From: Silurus meridionalis
Taxonomy: Eukaryota > Chordata > Actinopteri > Siluriformes > Siluridae
Reading direction: 5' to 3'
Assembly: GCF_014805685.1 (NCBI RefSeq)
Contig: NC_060892.1
Location: 9,058,990-9,122,989 of the forward strand
Length of the DNA stretch: 64,000 nucleotides
Shown: positions 50,726 to 63,860 of the stretch, one piece after another
How positions within the stretch are numbered: the stretch's first letter is position 1
Layout of the letters: each line of letters begins with the position of its first letter
Program-made: the position numbers and the translations under genes
Notes under the pieces: generated by a model
What the model was told of the DNA's origin: nothing
Databases searched by the model: none
The model's input: only the letters and a program-made list of their open reading frames with translations

Positions 50726-51643
50726 GCCAAGCAAAAACTGTTGAGTCTTTCACTGATTTTCTCTCCATTTACTGTATAGCTCTGCATACCTGATTATCTT
50801 CTGATGTGGAAAGAGTATATATTTAAGTTTTATTAAACTTATGTATTATCAATTTTTATTATATATTATATAATATTTATTATTAGGTTTATACAGAATT
50901 TCCAGTCTACAAACCATCATGAATTGGCTGTTACTATAGAAACAATAGCATATTAGAACACGGGAGTGTTAATATAAGCTGTAATTTTTCTTCCAGCTGC
51001 TTTGACCGTCAAAGTGCTCTCATAGAAAATAAATCAACACAGTCTAACCAGTCAGATTTGAGAAATCAACAACAATGTGGAATGATAAATATTAAACAAC
51101 TGGTAGGTAGGTGGAGCATATAAATATTAATGAACAGTAGGCAGTCTCTGTAAAAACCTAATGTGAGTTAAATGAGCAGACACCTGTATAATATAAAGAA
51201 AGTGATCAATTAATATATACAATATATTACTCAGCGCAGATGGTGACCTAAAACTAATATTTAATATATCTTTTATATCTTTTGTTATTACTTGTGTTTT
51301 ATTTTTTCATCATTTCCTAAAGGGTCAAAAATCAGGTATTGAAAATTTACCTGGCAGAAAATAGCATAATCATAATAAAATTTTACAGCATGTCTGTAGT
51401 AAAAACAATGAATACAATCTCATCTGTATGTGTGTTGTTGTTTTTTTTGCACTGACCCTAAATGTATTGGTTTGAATTAAATGAATCCTGAATCCTCCAC
51501 AGAAAGGATTTTTTTTTTTTACTTATACCCTTGTATTCCCCACCAATATGGAGCTACTGGAAATATAAACACTCGAGCAGAATATCTAGCATGTTTATAT
51601 CACCACACCAGATATACAGTCAAGAGAGCTGGCATACACACAT

Positions 51644-51644
<1 letters not shown>

Positions 51645-51689
<45 letters not shown>
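51645..51689 (-). repeat. (CA)n microsatellite after exon C
   Basis: About 22 CA units on the plus strand, 73 nt inside the intron that follows exon C. Confidence 0.95.
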
Positions 51690-51691
<2 letters not shown>

Positions 51692-51762
51692 TCAGTGGTT
51701 TCTTTCCCTTATAAATAAGCAATAGGTATTGCTGTTTATATATGCATGTATATTGTAAATAC

Positions 51763-51848
51763 CTGCAGGGGGCCAGGCCTTGATATAGCCAGTGCAGTGC
51801 ACCACTGAATACTGAGCCTCGCCTTCCTTTGACGGTCCGAGTCCGTTC
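51763..51848 (-). CDS. arnt2: arnt2 exon C, late PAS-A
   Basis: This 86-nt exon has acceptor ccttcag and donor CAG/gtattt. After one shared base it encodes [20 protein letters not shown] and then YIKAWPPA, with a final G shared with exon D. The [13 protein letters not shown] segment is a hallmark of the end of PAS-A in ARNT proteins. A (CA)n array on the plus strand at 51645-51689, which is UG repeats in the transcript, starts about 73 nt inside the following intron. Confidence 0.95.
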
Positions 51849-54800
51849 CTGAAGGAGATACACAAACAGACACCCATTACTGTGAGACATGATACACATA
51901 TCAAAAGTCATATGCAGCTGAAAAGCATGTGTGTGTTGCAGACAGTAACAGAAACTTCCTGTACTTCTTGCAAAATTCTGACTAATCATAAGGACAACTA
52001 CCAAACATTGATGTGTCTCATTACTTCAGGGACAATAATTGCCATATAATAACAAGAACAGTTGGAGCAGATGTCAATTTCATGAAATTTAAATAGTGAA
52101 AACATTCCAAAAGAATGAAACTGAACACAAAACAAGAATACAAATGAGAAAAATCATAACTAGGAAGCATGGAACATGAAGCAACAAGTGCTGATAAGTG
52201 AAAGCAAAAGAGTGAGTGCAGTAAAGTGAGTATATATATTAGTTTATTTAGTCCGTTTAACTACACACGGAGCACTGTGTGGTCCCACAGACCATTATTA
52301 CTGACATTCCCCCCATACAACTCTAAACCATACAACACCGCAGGTCTCACCAGTCCTCTAAACTTTCCCTTTCACTCTTGCAGATACTCCTGCCACTCTT
52401 CCCCAACCACTCCACCCTGCCTGCACTCTTTTCTTCACTTCTCAAACACACTCTCCATTACTTTGCACGGTTGACCCCAGGTACCTGAACTCCTCCACCT
52501 TCTCCACCTCTTTTCCCTGCAACCGCACCACTCCACTGCCCTCCCTCTCATTTACACACATGTACTCTGTCTTACTCCCACTGACTTTCAATCCACTTTT
52601 TTTCTCTAGCAAATACCTCCACCTCTCCAAGCTCTTCTCAACCTGCTCCCTACTATCACCACAAATCACAATATCATCCGCAAACAACATAGTCCATGGA
52701 GTCTCCTGTTTGACCTCGTCCGTCAACCTGTCCATCATCACTGCAAACAGGAAAGGGCTCAGAGCCGATCTTTGATGCGGTCCAACCTCCACCTTAAACC
52801 AGTCTGTCGTTCATACTGCACACTTCCTGTCACACTGTCCTCGTACATGTCCTGCACCACCCTCACATACTTCTCTGACACACCTGACTTCCTCATACAA
52901 TACCACAACTCCTCTCTCAGCACCCTGTCGTACGCTTTTTCTAAATCCACAAACACACAATGCAATTCCTTCTGACCTTCTCTATACTTCTCTATCAACA
53001 TTCTCAAAGCAAATAATGCGTCTGTGGTGCTCTTCCTCAGCATGAAACCATACTGCTGCTCACAGATGGTCACCTCTTCTCTCAGCTTGGCTTCCACTAC
53101 TCTTTCCCATAACTTCATGGTGTGACTGATCAACTTAATTTCCCTGTAGTTACTGCAGGTCTGCACATCTCCCTTGTTCTTAAAGATCGGTACCAGCACA
53201 CTCCTTCTCCATTCCTCAGGCATCTTCTCACCTTCCAAAATCTTGTTAAACAACCTGGTTAAAAACTCTACTGCCATCTCTCCTAAACATCTCAATGCTT
53301 CTACCGGTATGTCATCTGGTCCAACTGACTTCCCACCTCTTAATCGCTGCTTTCACTTCCTTGTTACTAATCCTATCCACTTCCTGCTTCACCATCCACA
53401 CACCATCCAACCCTCTCTCTCCCTCGTTCAACAGGTGTTCAAAATACTAAAGGAAAATGAGAGAGCGAGAGAAGGTTGGATGGTGTGGATATATATATAT
53501 ACATACATGCATACATACATACACACATATACAGGTAGTCCCAGACTTACGATAGAGATCCGTTTACAATGACACCATCGTAACTTATATCCTAAGTGGA
53601 GACATGGCCTTAGCCTACATTCTTTGCCGTGTACCATCTACCTAAATATTGTTGCAGACCAAGTACAGCACTTCATGTCAACATTATTACTTAATGGCAG
53701 TGACCTGCCACACTGCTGAAATAGTTTTGCTGAAATTGTCTGAGAAACATGAAAAAGGGTTCAAGAAGTTGCCTCCAATTTTTGTTTTTACAAGAGTCTG
53801 TGGGATTTACTGCACAAACAAGTCCACTGAGGCCCCACCATGCAACTAACAGCACATACTTACTGCTAAAGTCTTGATGCCATATAACACAACACAGCTT
53901 TAGAGGTATTGTGGAGTCCATGATATGATGGGTCAGAGTTGTTATTGTAGGGGTCTATTAATAGTGGTTATAATAATATGGTGTATCTTGTAAAATGCAC
54001 ATGACCTTGTTTACCCACAAACACTGGGTTCAAGAATGAGACCTAAATAGTCTTTAGAAGGTTACAGATGGGTAATTAATCTGAAGAAGTATGTTTTGAT
54101 TCCATGAAGCCACAATAAACCCATAGGCCTGATTTTTTTGGCCTGTCTGCATCTCTTTATTGAAGGAGAAATAAAATGTACAAATTAACATAATACGCAA
54201 AACTAGTAACCTGCTACCTTTTATATAGGTTCCTTTTTTAAAAAAGGTGCTTTTAATCACCTACATTCCTGCTCAAAGTTTTACACGTTATAGCAAATAA
54301 AGCACGTTTTGTCTTCCTCAGAAATCGTTTTGCAATCTACCATTCATCAATAATTCAGTTGAATCAAGTTCATATATATATAAGTCATAATAATTGATGG
54401 ATTATACCCGGAATGGATGAACATTAATGACATTATGTCTATACGAAATTACGGTTTACATTCAGGTGCACTTTAAAAGCTTCCTAATTATAACTTTAAG
54501 CTCTCCAGAACAAAAGCAGCTCTGCCCTAGTGCTGGTGTTAATTTGTGTCAGGGGATTCAAAAGCTAAGATCTTTGGCTCTGATTAAACTGCATTCCAAA
54601 GCTTTCATGGGCTGCAAACATCCATCTTCGTTAGTAAGGGTTATGTCAGGAACGTGTGTGACAGATGAGGGTTAAACATGCAGAATCAAAAGGGTAAATT
54701 TACGAAAGATGGACCATGAGGAGTGGATTATATTTCGCATCAACAAAAGCAAAAAGAAAACACAAGTATGCAGTGAGAACCAGGGTTGTTTCCTTGTGCA

Positions 54801-55233
54801 TTTATGCAGGCAAGAAAACACATTGATTATAGTAAAAAGAAAAAATACTGCACAGTTGATTTGACACCAAAACTACACATTACCTTTCTGTATATAAATG
54901 ATTCATACCATCTAAATGTTTCATAGTTAGGGTTATGTCCCAGAGTCATCAGAATTCTAATCTGACTAATAATACTATACAACAAAACTAAAAGTGTGAC
55001 ACATAATCATGTTACATAAATATAACTCCTTAGTCATTCTTTTAAGCTCCGTGATGTAATTTCTTACACATTTTGAGACTAAATGTCACTACAGTGTTCT
55101 GTGCTGTGACCTAGTTTCCAGTCAGTGTATATGTATACATTATATAGTTACTAACAGGGTGATGACTGAACTATAATTAGTTATAGCTACACAAAAATGG
55201 AGAAAAAGAGTGACAGAGTGTATGCATCCTTGC
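51849..55233 (-). other. arnt2 intron B-C with GC donor
   Basis: A 3.4-kb intron bounded by GC at 55233-55232 and cttcag before exon C. It carries the LINE fragment at 52250-53440. Otherwise unique DNA. Confidence 0.8.
52250..53440 (-). pseudogene. non-LTR retrotransposon fragment, decayed reverse transcriptase
   Basis: Two overlapping minus-strand frames (53295-52759 and 52792-52442) encode successive reverse transcriptase blocks. The first has YGFMLRKSTTDALFALRML and FVDLEKAYDRV, with the first catalytic Asp; the second has SALSPFLFAVMMDRL and the active-site motif FADD, followed by YLGSTVQSNGE. The frame change near 52790, an in-frame stop and a truncated 3' part show that it is dead. Endonuclease and 5' parts are missing. 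It belongs to a fish LINE group, perhaps RTE-like; the clade is uncertain. It lies antisense-neutral, in the same orientation as arnt2. Confidence 0.9.
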
Positions 55234-55236
55234 CTG
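55226..55236 (-). other. non-canonical GC 5' splice site of exon B
   Basis: The exon-intron join reads ACAG/GCAAGGAT. GC donors normally have an otherwise strong consensus (AG/GCAAG), as here. The next exon begins at 51848 and completes AG+G for Arg. Confidence 0.85.
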
Positions 55237-55299
55237 TATCTCTTTCGCATACTCGAGAGGCGATTGAGAGAGATGTGATCCAGAGGAGCGCTGCCACAC
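55234..55299 (-). CDS. arnt2: arnt2 exon B, PAS-A (GC donor)
   Basis: This 66-nt exon has acceptor ttatttcag and encodes CGSAPLDHISLNRLSSMRKR then YR. The first base completes Arg from exon A, and the last two bases (AG) form Arg with the first base of exon C. The length is a multiple of three, so skipping it would keep the frame. The downstream intron starts with GC rather than GT (AG/gcaagg). No GT donor that fits the conserved protein exists nearby, and the join to exon C restores the expected RYRNGLGP order, so this looks like a true GC-AG intron. Residues are close to human ARNT2 (NAPLDHLPLNR region). Confidence 0.93.
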
Positions 55300-55544
55300 C
55301 TGAAATAACAATATGAATAAAAATATGTTACAAAAAAACAACAATATGAATAAAAATGTGTTACATTTTTATTTAACAAAATAAAACAAAGAGTTTTACA
55401 GAAAATGTGAAACATAAAGATGCATAAAGAAGAAAAGAGTATTTTTGGTAAGTTGCACAAAATCTTTGGAGGAAACTTTAAACTTAAGAAACCCAGATGG
55501 ATATATAAAACATGCATCACCATATTGTCCAGTTATTTTAGCTA

Positions 55545-55830
55545 TGTAGTCACATGGCCATCACACCCACATGTGCCTATTCCAAAACCATCAACACAGC
55601 TGTATCTTGCTTAGAGGAAGACTTCCACTAGATTTTAAAAGCTGGCTATGAAAATCTGTGCTCATTCATACAAGATGTCAAGCAGTAAGAAGGCCTAGAA
55701 TGCCGTCAGCCTTTAGGCATAGGGGTGCTTTTTAATCCTAGAAGAGGGTCAATAGGGTTAATGTCAAGGCTTTGTGAAGGTCATTCCAGTTCTTTCATGA
55801 ACCTCACTTGATGTTGTATTGATGGAAAAA
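55545..55830 (+). mobile_element. decayed MITE-like copy
   Basis: ATCTGTGCTCATTCATACAA, AGAAGGCCTAGAATGCCGTC and CAATAGGGTTAATGTCAAGG, then CCAGTTCTTTCATG follow the order of the CACTATATGG-type MITE family but are strongly diverged. Confidence 0.4.
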
Positions 55831-58081
55831 GGTTGTCTTTTAAACAAAAAGCTACAGCATACAGTCAAGGCATATGTATTTATAATATACAGTATGTGTG
55901 CATAAAAGGAATCCTTGAATGATGGTCCTCAAACGTGAACCTCTTGAAAGCCTGAGAGACTAGATATAAAAATGTGAAGTATCATTTATTTGCATTTGTT
56001 CATTAGACATATGCTTTCAACAAAGCTGACTACGAGTAAGCTGAATTTAGATGTCACTGAAATCTTGGAAATAGTCCAGTAGTGATTATTTTACTCATCC
56101 TCCCTATGTACAAAGGGCTGTGTTTTACCTGTATGTTGAAAGAAATCTGAAAAGTAAATGGTAAGGTTACAGTCATATTAGTCTAATAGTTTTAAGCTAA
56201 AATAAAGCACAAGCATCAGACATTAGACATGTCTTGGCTGATCAAATGCATCTGAGGTAAGTAAAAAGAAGTGTAAATTTCCTTTAAATGATCCCAATAG
56301 GCAACATTCTACAAAACAGCAAAACATGACACCCCAATCAGAAATGATTTAATGTGAGAATGAACATTCCTAGATGAAAAAACAAAAACAAATAAACACT
56401 TATGTCACTTGTCTTTGCTAAGGTCACACTCATTGGAATGAGGCAGCTGAAGTTTCGGAAAAAGATTTTATGCAGTGAACAAAATTCAATCAAAGATAAT
56501 TTAAACCACACACATTGAATCCTCCCTTCGAAAAGGTCACTCTCATCAAGGTAACACAACTGTTTCCTGTCATCATCACAGCCAAACAAGTTATTTAGCA
56601 GTCCTAGGACACAAGCCTCGAACAAACAGATCATATCGCCATCCCTGAAGTCTAGTCATGATGCCCAAATACAGTTAGGCTAAACATTACATAATCACGT
56701 CTGTACTTTACAGCTCTCAAGTCTGCAGGCATGAGGAGGAATTCTGTTTTGGCCGTATGTTTTTCATCAGTGCCGCATACCATGGCGTCCCCGACACGAT
56801 GTTCCAATTTGCAAAACACGGACACGTATAAAATCTGAAACGCATGCACATTCCTGGATGACGTCCCTGGCTGTTATTAGTCCACGCTGAGGTATGCAAA
56901 AAAAACACACAGGCAACGTAAACGGAGACGATGCCTTGTTTCAAACCTGGTCCAAACAACGTGTCTTTGTAGACAAGAACAGAAAGTGAGTCATTATTCA
57001 AAGAGGTCTCGCAATCAGAAAATGCCTTTTATTATTTTGCGGGAAGAACGGGAATGTTCCTAAGATTCTGTATCATCTTGTGAAAAACAGCGTTGTTTTG
57101 GGACATATTTTGGGGAATAAACACTGAGACACAGCTAGGTCATGGCTAAGCTATGTGTAGTACTGGTTTGGTTGAGCACATTTTTTGGACAACATGAAGG
57201 TTCCAATAAGGTTTAAAGGAAGCAAAAAGGAAATAAGTTCAGGCTCCTAAGTACAGAAAGTCAGGCTTTACTTTAACCCATCTATGCTTATAGAGCATTA
57301 AACTTGCCTTTACTCCTTGTTCTTAAGATTAGAAAACAATATACAATCTAATTTTATGTCAAATGTTTTGCAAAGTTTTTTAGTTTTTTCATAGCATGTG
57401 ATATAAGGGTTCATTTGGTCACCTGATAATTTCCACTTAAATGGCAGTTCACCTGAACATAAAAAATCTACCCACCTGGAAGGACGAAGTCGTTAGACAC
57501 AAGAAGTCGTTATAAATTCATGAACTAAAAAAGACCCCCATGGTTAGCTAGAGTTACTAAGATTGGCAGGAACATCCCTCCCACTCAAAGGCACAACCAA
57601 TTTTTTGGCATGGCTCATATAAGTTTATATAATTCTTAAATGGTCTTATCATAGCAATAAAATTATATCATAAAAACAAACAAACACAAGAGCAGTTCTT
57701 GGCCTGTTAATGTTTACATCAAACATAGACATTTCATCAGTTTTTACTTCAACTATGCCTAAATGTTGGAGCCATACATGGCATTTTGACCTTTTTCTGA
57801 AACCAGAGATTGTAAAAGAATAGGCACGGAGGAGCCTCTCATTATTATACTTTGCATCTGTCTGTCTGAGAATTCAGAAATTAATAACCATGATATTAAG
57901 CTCATGAGATGCAGGCATACATCAGTAACAGCATAAGCCAGCATCCAAATAGCAAACTGGTCTAACAGTGGTCTTCATTTTATGGGATGAAAGCCATGAC
58001 TTAGATTTAAACCGGTATAAAGGTTACAAACGCTCTCATCAAAGTCATTGTAAAAGTAATGTGAAGGTTTTGGTGAAAGTG

Positions 58082-58440
58082 GTTCTGAAAATTTCTACAA
58101 AAGTGGTGCTGAAATTTCCAAAGTGGTTCTGAAAGGCCTTTTTAAATGATGGTTCTGAAAGTACCTAAGAAAGTGGTTCTGAAAGTTGCATAGATAATGG
58201 TTCTGATTGAGAGCCCCCATCACAAGAGCTTACAGATCGACCTTTATAAAAACCATCAAATTTCTTATGAAAGTTGTTCTGAAAGTTTCTGTGAAATTGG
58301 TTCTGAAAGCTCCCATGAAAGTGGTTCTGGAAATTCGTGTCATAATGGATCTGAAAAGTCTATTGATGGTGGCTCTCAAAGTTTATATGCAAGTTGTTCA
58401 GAAAGTTCCTGTTAAAAAAGTTCTGAAAGCTTCCTGTTGT
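58082..58440. repeat. 24-bp minisatellite, about 14 units
   Basis: The word GTTCTGAAA or a one-base variant recurs at 58152, 58176, 58200, 58276, 58300, 58324, 58348, 58372, 58396 and 58420, exactly 24 bp apart except across a damaged part at 58200-58276. The units differ by substitutions but keep the length. It begins about 12 nt from exon A's donor. Confidence 0.9.
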
Positions 58441-58451
58441 GACTTTTATAC

Positions 58452-58554
58452 CTCAATCTACAGATAAAGGAGCGTCTGGAGCCCATACACATCCTCATTG
58501 AAGACTGCTGTCCCTCCTTCTTCACTGTCCCTGTCTTCAGGTCCAGAATTCGGC
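58452..58554 (-). CDS. arnt2: arnt2 exon A, second half of PAS-A
   Basis: This 103-nt exon starts after a ttgcag acceptor and ends at an AG/gtataa donor. It takes one base of a Gly codon from the upstream exon and leaves two bases (AG) of an Arg codon. It encodes [16 protein letters not shown], then a [22 protein letters not shown] stretch, which is the core beta-sheet part of the PAS-A domain. PAS-A takes part in dimerisation of bHLH-PAS proteins. The upstream exon, expected to carry a YEQVHPDDVEKLREQ-like segment, was not found to the right, so it lies outside the window. A 24-bp minisatellite begins about 12 nt downstream of the donor. Confidence 0.95.
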
Positions 58555-59407
58555 CTGCAACACAAACACACACAAATTAAAACAAGCAGGAAGTACTTGT
58601 CTTTTATCACTGTACTGTCTAAGACATCTATTTTGGAGCACTTGACTGAACTAAAACACTCAAATAAATCCCTAGATGTGCTTTCGGTACAGCTAATAGA
58701 GCGATGCTGCCGAGAACCAAGCATACAGACATGTCTCCCGGTCAAACACAGCAGTCAGTGATTCATCTGCTTTTATTATTCAGCAACAAAGTCTGTAGCA
58801 TGTAGCTGCAGGATACGAAGGCGTCTATGATGTAAGCCTAAAGCCATTTCCATAAACAAATTACAGAAAACCTGGTAAAAAGAGAAGTTACTAAAAACAA
58901 GCAGCTGACAGCTGTTAGAAATCCTCTGGAGCAGATCTCACCCCCGACAGTCGTTCCACACTGAAGTGATGATGCCAAATCCTCTGAAAGTGCCTCCGCT
59001 ATTAACATTCCTCCACAAATAACAGAAGTAAATAAAAGATAAAAATAGGAGCGATTTCCAGCTAATTGCTTCAATCTATGCCCCTAGTAACAACAAATAA
59101 CAATGTCATATGTGCCCCATTTCAGCACATTTTCTGCAGGAGAATATTATTCCTAATCTAATAAGTTAGGAACAAAACACAGCATGGTGTGGCGGTGTAC
59201 CATTATTTACGTTAGAACTGCTATAAACAGTCATTCCCCTCACCAGCCTGCAAAACCTTTAGACCTGTAATAAAAACACTTTCACACTATAGACTGCTTT
59301 AAAAATACGACTCCTTACAAAAGAACACAAATAATTACACATGTATTATAACCATTTACGTAGAAAATCCACAGTGTACTCAAGTTCTTATTATTGAAAC
59401 CCTATAA

Positions 59408-59690
59408 TACACTATAGAAACAAAAGTATCGGAACAGCTGACTTTTTCAGCCTTATCTGGTTCTTCTTCAAACTGTTACCACAAAGTTGGTATACACAAA
59501 TATATAGGATGAATTTCCTTTCATTTAAAACACAAACCTGTTCCAGCATGGCAATGTCCTTGGGCACAAAGCCAGCTCCATAAAAAGGTTTTTTACATGG
59601 GTTGAAGTGGAAGATTTTGCATGGCCTGCTATGACCTGGACCCTACTGCTTAGTTGTCCACAAACTTTTGCCGATATAGCGTATATCAGA
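59408..59690 (-). mobile_element. MITE-like DNA transposon, short copy with both ends
   Basis: It starts ACTATAGAAACAAAAGTATC and ends GTCCACAAACTTTTGCCGAT, then ATAGCG, giving inverse ends. Inside is CTGTTCCAGCATGGCAATGT, then CCAGCTCCATAAA. Confidence 0.7.
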
Positions 59691-60662
59691 AAAGGCACGT
59701 TATATACAGTATACGATTGAAGAATTTCATGTCCTCCTTGTATTGTGTTAATAAGGAAATGTAACAGTAAAAAAAAAACATTTGGCAAGAGATTTTGTCT
59801 TCAACCTCATCAGAACACCATGTCAACCATTACAGAAGTTGGGGGTTAGAGGGGGTTACATGACCAGATGTCCTCTCATGGACTTTAATACACTTATTTT
59901 TCAATTGCAAATTGTGCATGAATCACTCTATTTTTACAATTTTACTGACATACTCACTCTGGCAGCCCTCTCTATTGAAACACAAAAGCAAATGCAAACC
60001 ACTGAGCTACCATTTATGTTTTTTTGTGTAAAAATCACAGCTCTCTGCAGCTAGAAAACACAAGATTGAGTGTTATTCCTGTCATTCAGAGGTTCATAAT
60101 TCCTGTGCCGAAGTGCTCTAAATACAAAGCAATATTTCAAATGGAATGCCCCTAAACATCATCAACAAAACAAAAAAAATCAAAGAGTGAGACTATACAT
60201 TACTGGAGAATATTTATACCACATACAACATTGGAGGCTTCCACTGAGAGGTCTGTCTGTTAGAAATAAAAAAAATAATCGATATTTTGGTGAATTATGA
60301 TTATAATTCATGACTCGCTTACAACATTTTGGTTTGGCATCCAGTATTCCCAATACAAGCTCAAGATCCACGGTGACTGTGACCAGGATGAAATGTTAGT
60401 GAAGATGAAATATAGATGAATAGACAAAAAAAAGGAAAGAAATAAAAAGATTGGCCTCTGAGAAGCAGTGCATTGTATCATAAAATATTTATATGACATT
60501 TAAAATGGGAGATAAAATCAATTTAACTGATTTTGTCCTTCACTATCAATATCTTGACCATTAAAAGGAAGCAACATCTGAAAACGAATACATTAAAATG
60601 TGTAAATGTCTAAACTACCTTGTCCAAAGCCTCAATAAAGACTTGACTCAATGTCGAGCGCA

Positions 60663-60664
<2 letters not shown>

Positions 60665-60710
<46 letters not shown>
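60665..60710. repeat. (TG)23 microsatellite
   Basis: Forty-six nt of TG repeats in the upstream intron. Confidence 0.95.
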
Positions 60711-60711
<1 letters not shown>

Positions 60712-63705
60712 ACATTAAATTATACACAACAGATGCACAACAGGAAGAGTTACAGTAGGTTTTGCATGAATCCAAGACCAGGCCCCATTTTCAGCCCAAA
60801 GCTGCTAACATGCTCAAGACTTAGGAATTTTCCAGAAAACCTGCCTCCCAGAATTTCAGACACGCCACGTGTAACCTGTCAGTAACTCCGACCTCTTAAC
60901 TCCATTCACATGGGAACTTTCTTGACTTTAACAACTCAACAAAGCAGTCAAATGAAATCTTGCTAAAAATATATGAGGTTATCATAAAAATAAGATCATT
61001 GAAGGATGCTCCAGAGAAGGACTCCATCCAGATTATACACAACCTTGTTATTTCAGGAGAACAAAGACATGAGAGGGATATCTAAAAAGGAGAGGCAGCA
61101 AAACAGAGGTTGTGTGGTTCACTGAAAAAGAAACCTCGGTGGTTTATGCACAAGATAAATTCTCGAAGTGAATGAGACCACAGGCGTACACATATGCTAT
61201 TGTGCATTTGTCAGCTTGAGTGGCCTCAGATAAATAACGCAAAAGCTTTTAAACATTTATGAGATTTCTCATTCAAACAATTGATGGTGGTGGTTACGGT
61301 AAATTCGTCTGAACGTCAGTTCTGACCCATGTCTGTTTGGAGTGGGATGAGTAAGCAGCACTAGTGTTTAACATAGTTGTTTTTTGTTTTATGGTGCAGT
61401 GTGGGTCCATCCAGCTTCCAATGTTCCCAGCAAAGAGGCGCAGCAGGTGAAGTTTACTTTGGAGCCAGGATCCTGGCAGGGAAGGAAGGGAAAAAACAGA
61501 GAGGGAAATCAAGAGAGTCAAAACCACAGCTGAAATGAGTGACCTCCTGTGACCCATGACCGGTTCAGCTCCTCTAGTCAATGTCTCTGATTATTTATTC
61601 GGCATTCATCAATCTCTGAATATGAGAGAAGTGACGCCGTTTGGCCAGGATGATGGCATTTTTGGAAGTATACCAAGCAAAACAATTAGCGTTTGGAGAA
61701 AAGCGATGAATCCTTTTATTCTGAGAAAAAGCATCTCCTCTAATAATCAAACCACCTTGTTCAGGGGAAATGTTTGGTGTGAATGGACAAGCAGGTCATG
61801 GCCAACATTCTCTTATTACTTCCTCTTGGGTCTACTGTGTAGTTCTGTGCACAAGCTGATCTCTATTGTCCTAGAAAGGTACAATGTAACAAACAGAAAG
61901 TATCCCATGGCATTACAGATGGCCAGGGTAAATATTTAGGCAGCACTCGTCTTCTACATGTGCAGAGCAGATAAAAGCCTGGAAAGTACAGCAAAAACAT
62001 AACGGGGTCCTTTAAAGTGGAAAATGAGAAAGGTCCAACATATTTGCTTTCGTGGTCAAACTAATATTTGATGAAAGTGAGACCAGATTCACAAATGAAA
62101 TTAGTCAGGAAAATTAGTTTGGGGAAACATGTTGAATCACCGTTTCACCAGAACCATGGATATAACAACAACACACATCTGTATTATTAGAGTTGAGCAG
62201 CACATTTTGGAGTTTTTAGTTGTTACTGAAACTTTACTGTCACTATTAGAGTACAAGAACAGTGACAATATGCAGCGAGCATCTAACCACTAGTGCAAAT
62301 TAACAGAAAGTAATCAAATCAAAAATAGAGGTTATAGTGCAAGAATTATGAAGTAGGTAAAGGTAACAACAATAAATATGATGCAGTATAGTATAATATA
62401 TATGTATAATATATATATATACATACACACACAGTATATTAGATTAAATGCAAATGTGCAAATGTCAATGATATACAGATCATCGAATATAATAAGACTT
62501 CATTATTTAGATAGTAAAGAATTCATCGTTAGCATGGCTGAAGGAAAAAAAGGTCTTCATGAGACCGTCTGTGTAACAGTAAAGGCTTCTATAGATTCTG
62601 GATGGTAGATGTACAAACAATCTAAAACATTAATCTGGTGTAGTCTGGTTTTGTTACTTAGAAGATTGAGAACTGCTTCATAAAAAATTTAAGTCATCTT
62701 TAGAAAAATCAAAAAACAACCATAAACATCACAAACTTGATTTTGAAAGCTGAAAGATAGTTCTTACTGAGGCTGAGCCAAACTCCTAAATTCTCATCGG
62801 GATTCGATACAATCCACATACCAATAGATGGTGAACTCAGGTCAATTATAAGGCACAACCCTTTTTTCCTCCACATGGCTCAATGCCATTCAGAAACATT
62901 TCAATATCTACAATTTCGCTGCTTGTTCTTCGTCGCCTAATTTCGGCTGGAATTGTTTTCGAGCAATTTTCCCCTACCCTGGAATTAACAAAACATTACT
63001 TTGCTTTGCGTTTTATAAAGACTATTTAAATAATTGCAAAATCAGCAAAGCACTACAAAGAGAGTAAGCATCCCTGTATTAATGTTATTTTCCCTGCTGT
63101 GTCTGTGCTTCATTATAAAGATTCATTTCCACTTATCCTGATAAATTGAATACCCTAATTGCCTACATCTACAAAAAAAAATGCTCTAAACTTTCACCAA
63201 AAGTGCTGACTCATCTGCAAATGGCACATCGTTACTATGTACCACGTTCGTGAACACACGAGAACTTCTACAGGACCACCAGTGAGTGTTGGATGGAGGA
63301 TAATTTTCTGCAAATACTGACACTGACACAATATTCACACATTGGTGCTGCTTTAGGTCTGGCATTTGTCTTGTAGATCACATGGCAACAAGAACCATAC
63401 ATTGATTTTTGTTTTGGTCCTGTCTTTGCCCCACAACCTTTCATTGGCTTGTCACTTGTTTGTATTCCTTTTTTGTTTTTGACCCTCGATTGTTTTGTCT
63501 ACTTTGTCCTTGTTCTGTCTTTTGCAAAACATGTTCAGTGTCAGTGTGAATTCCAGAGCCTTGTGTTTGTCTTCTTTTTTTTTTTTTACCTATGCCTTTT
63601 GGCTTTCTGAATTTGGCCTTACATGATATACATATTATGTCTACCTTCCACCCAAGTGTCTGTTATCTGTCAAACTGGCTAGGTTTTTATTATTTTTTTG
63701 GTCCT

Positions 63706-63798
63706 GGTCAGTGACATTAAGGATCTGGAGCCTATCTTAGGATGCAAGACAGGAATAAACCCTGGCGAGGACACCAGTCAAATTTAAGGCACCTAGCC

Positions 63799-63857
<59 letters not shown>
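63706..63857 (+). mobile_element. dispersed fish repeat ending in (CA)n
   Basis: GGATCTGGAGCCTATCTTAG, CAGGAATAAACCCTGGCGAG and GACACCAGTCAAATTTAAGG, then CACCTAGCCTACACAT recall a fish repeat that often has a CA array at its end; here the array runs 63806-63857. Confidence 0.6.

Positions 63858-63860
<3 letters not shown>

Larger units (their letters stand above)
44907..51762 (-). other. arnt2 intron C-D
   Basis: A 6.9-kb intron with a MITE copy (45945-46380), the second copy of the 200-bp duplication (46850-47050), dispersed repeats at 47100-47420, 48780-48910 and 50925-51065, and a SINE at 50570-50725. No gene was recognised. Confidence 0.65.
55300..58451 (-). other. arnt2 intron A-B
   Basis: A 3.2-kb intron. 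A decayed MITE copy lies at about 55545-55830 and the 24-bp minisatellite at its 5' end (58082-58440). The middle shows nothing recognisable. Confidence 0.65.

Noticed and set aside
55234..55299. Possible sequencing error making GT into GC at exon B donor
   Set aside because: The rest of the donor (AG/GCAAGG) fits genuine GC donors, so I kept it as real. It remains to be confirmed by reads.
58197..58415. 72-codon open frame with Ser/Glu repeats
   Set aside because: It is produced by the 24-bp minisatellite, and a second frame of the same DNA is also open. There is no start context or homologous protein.
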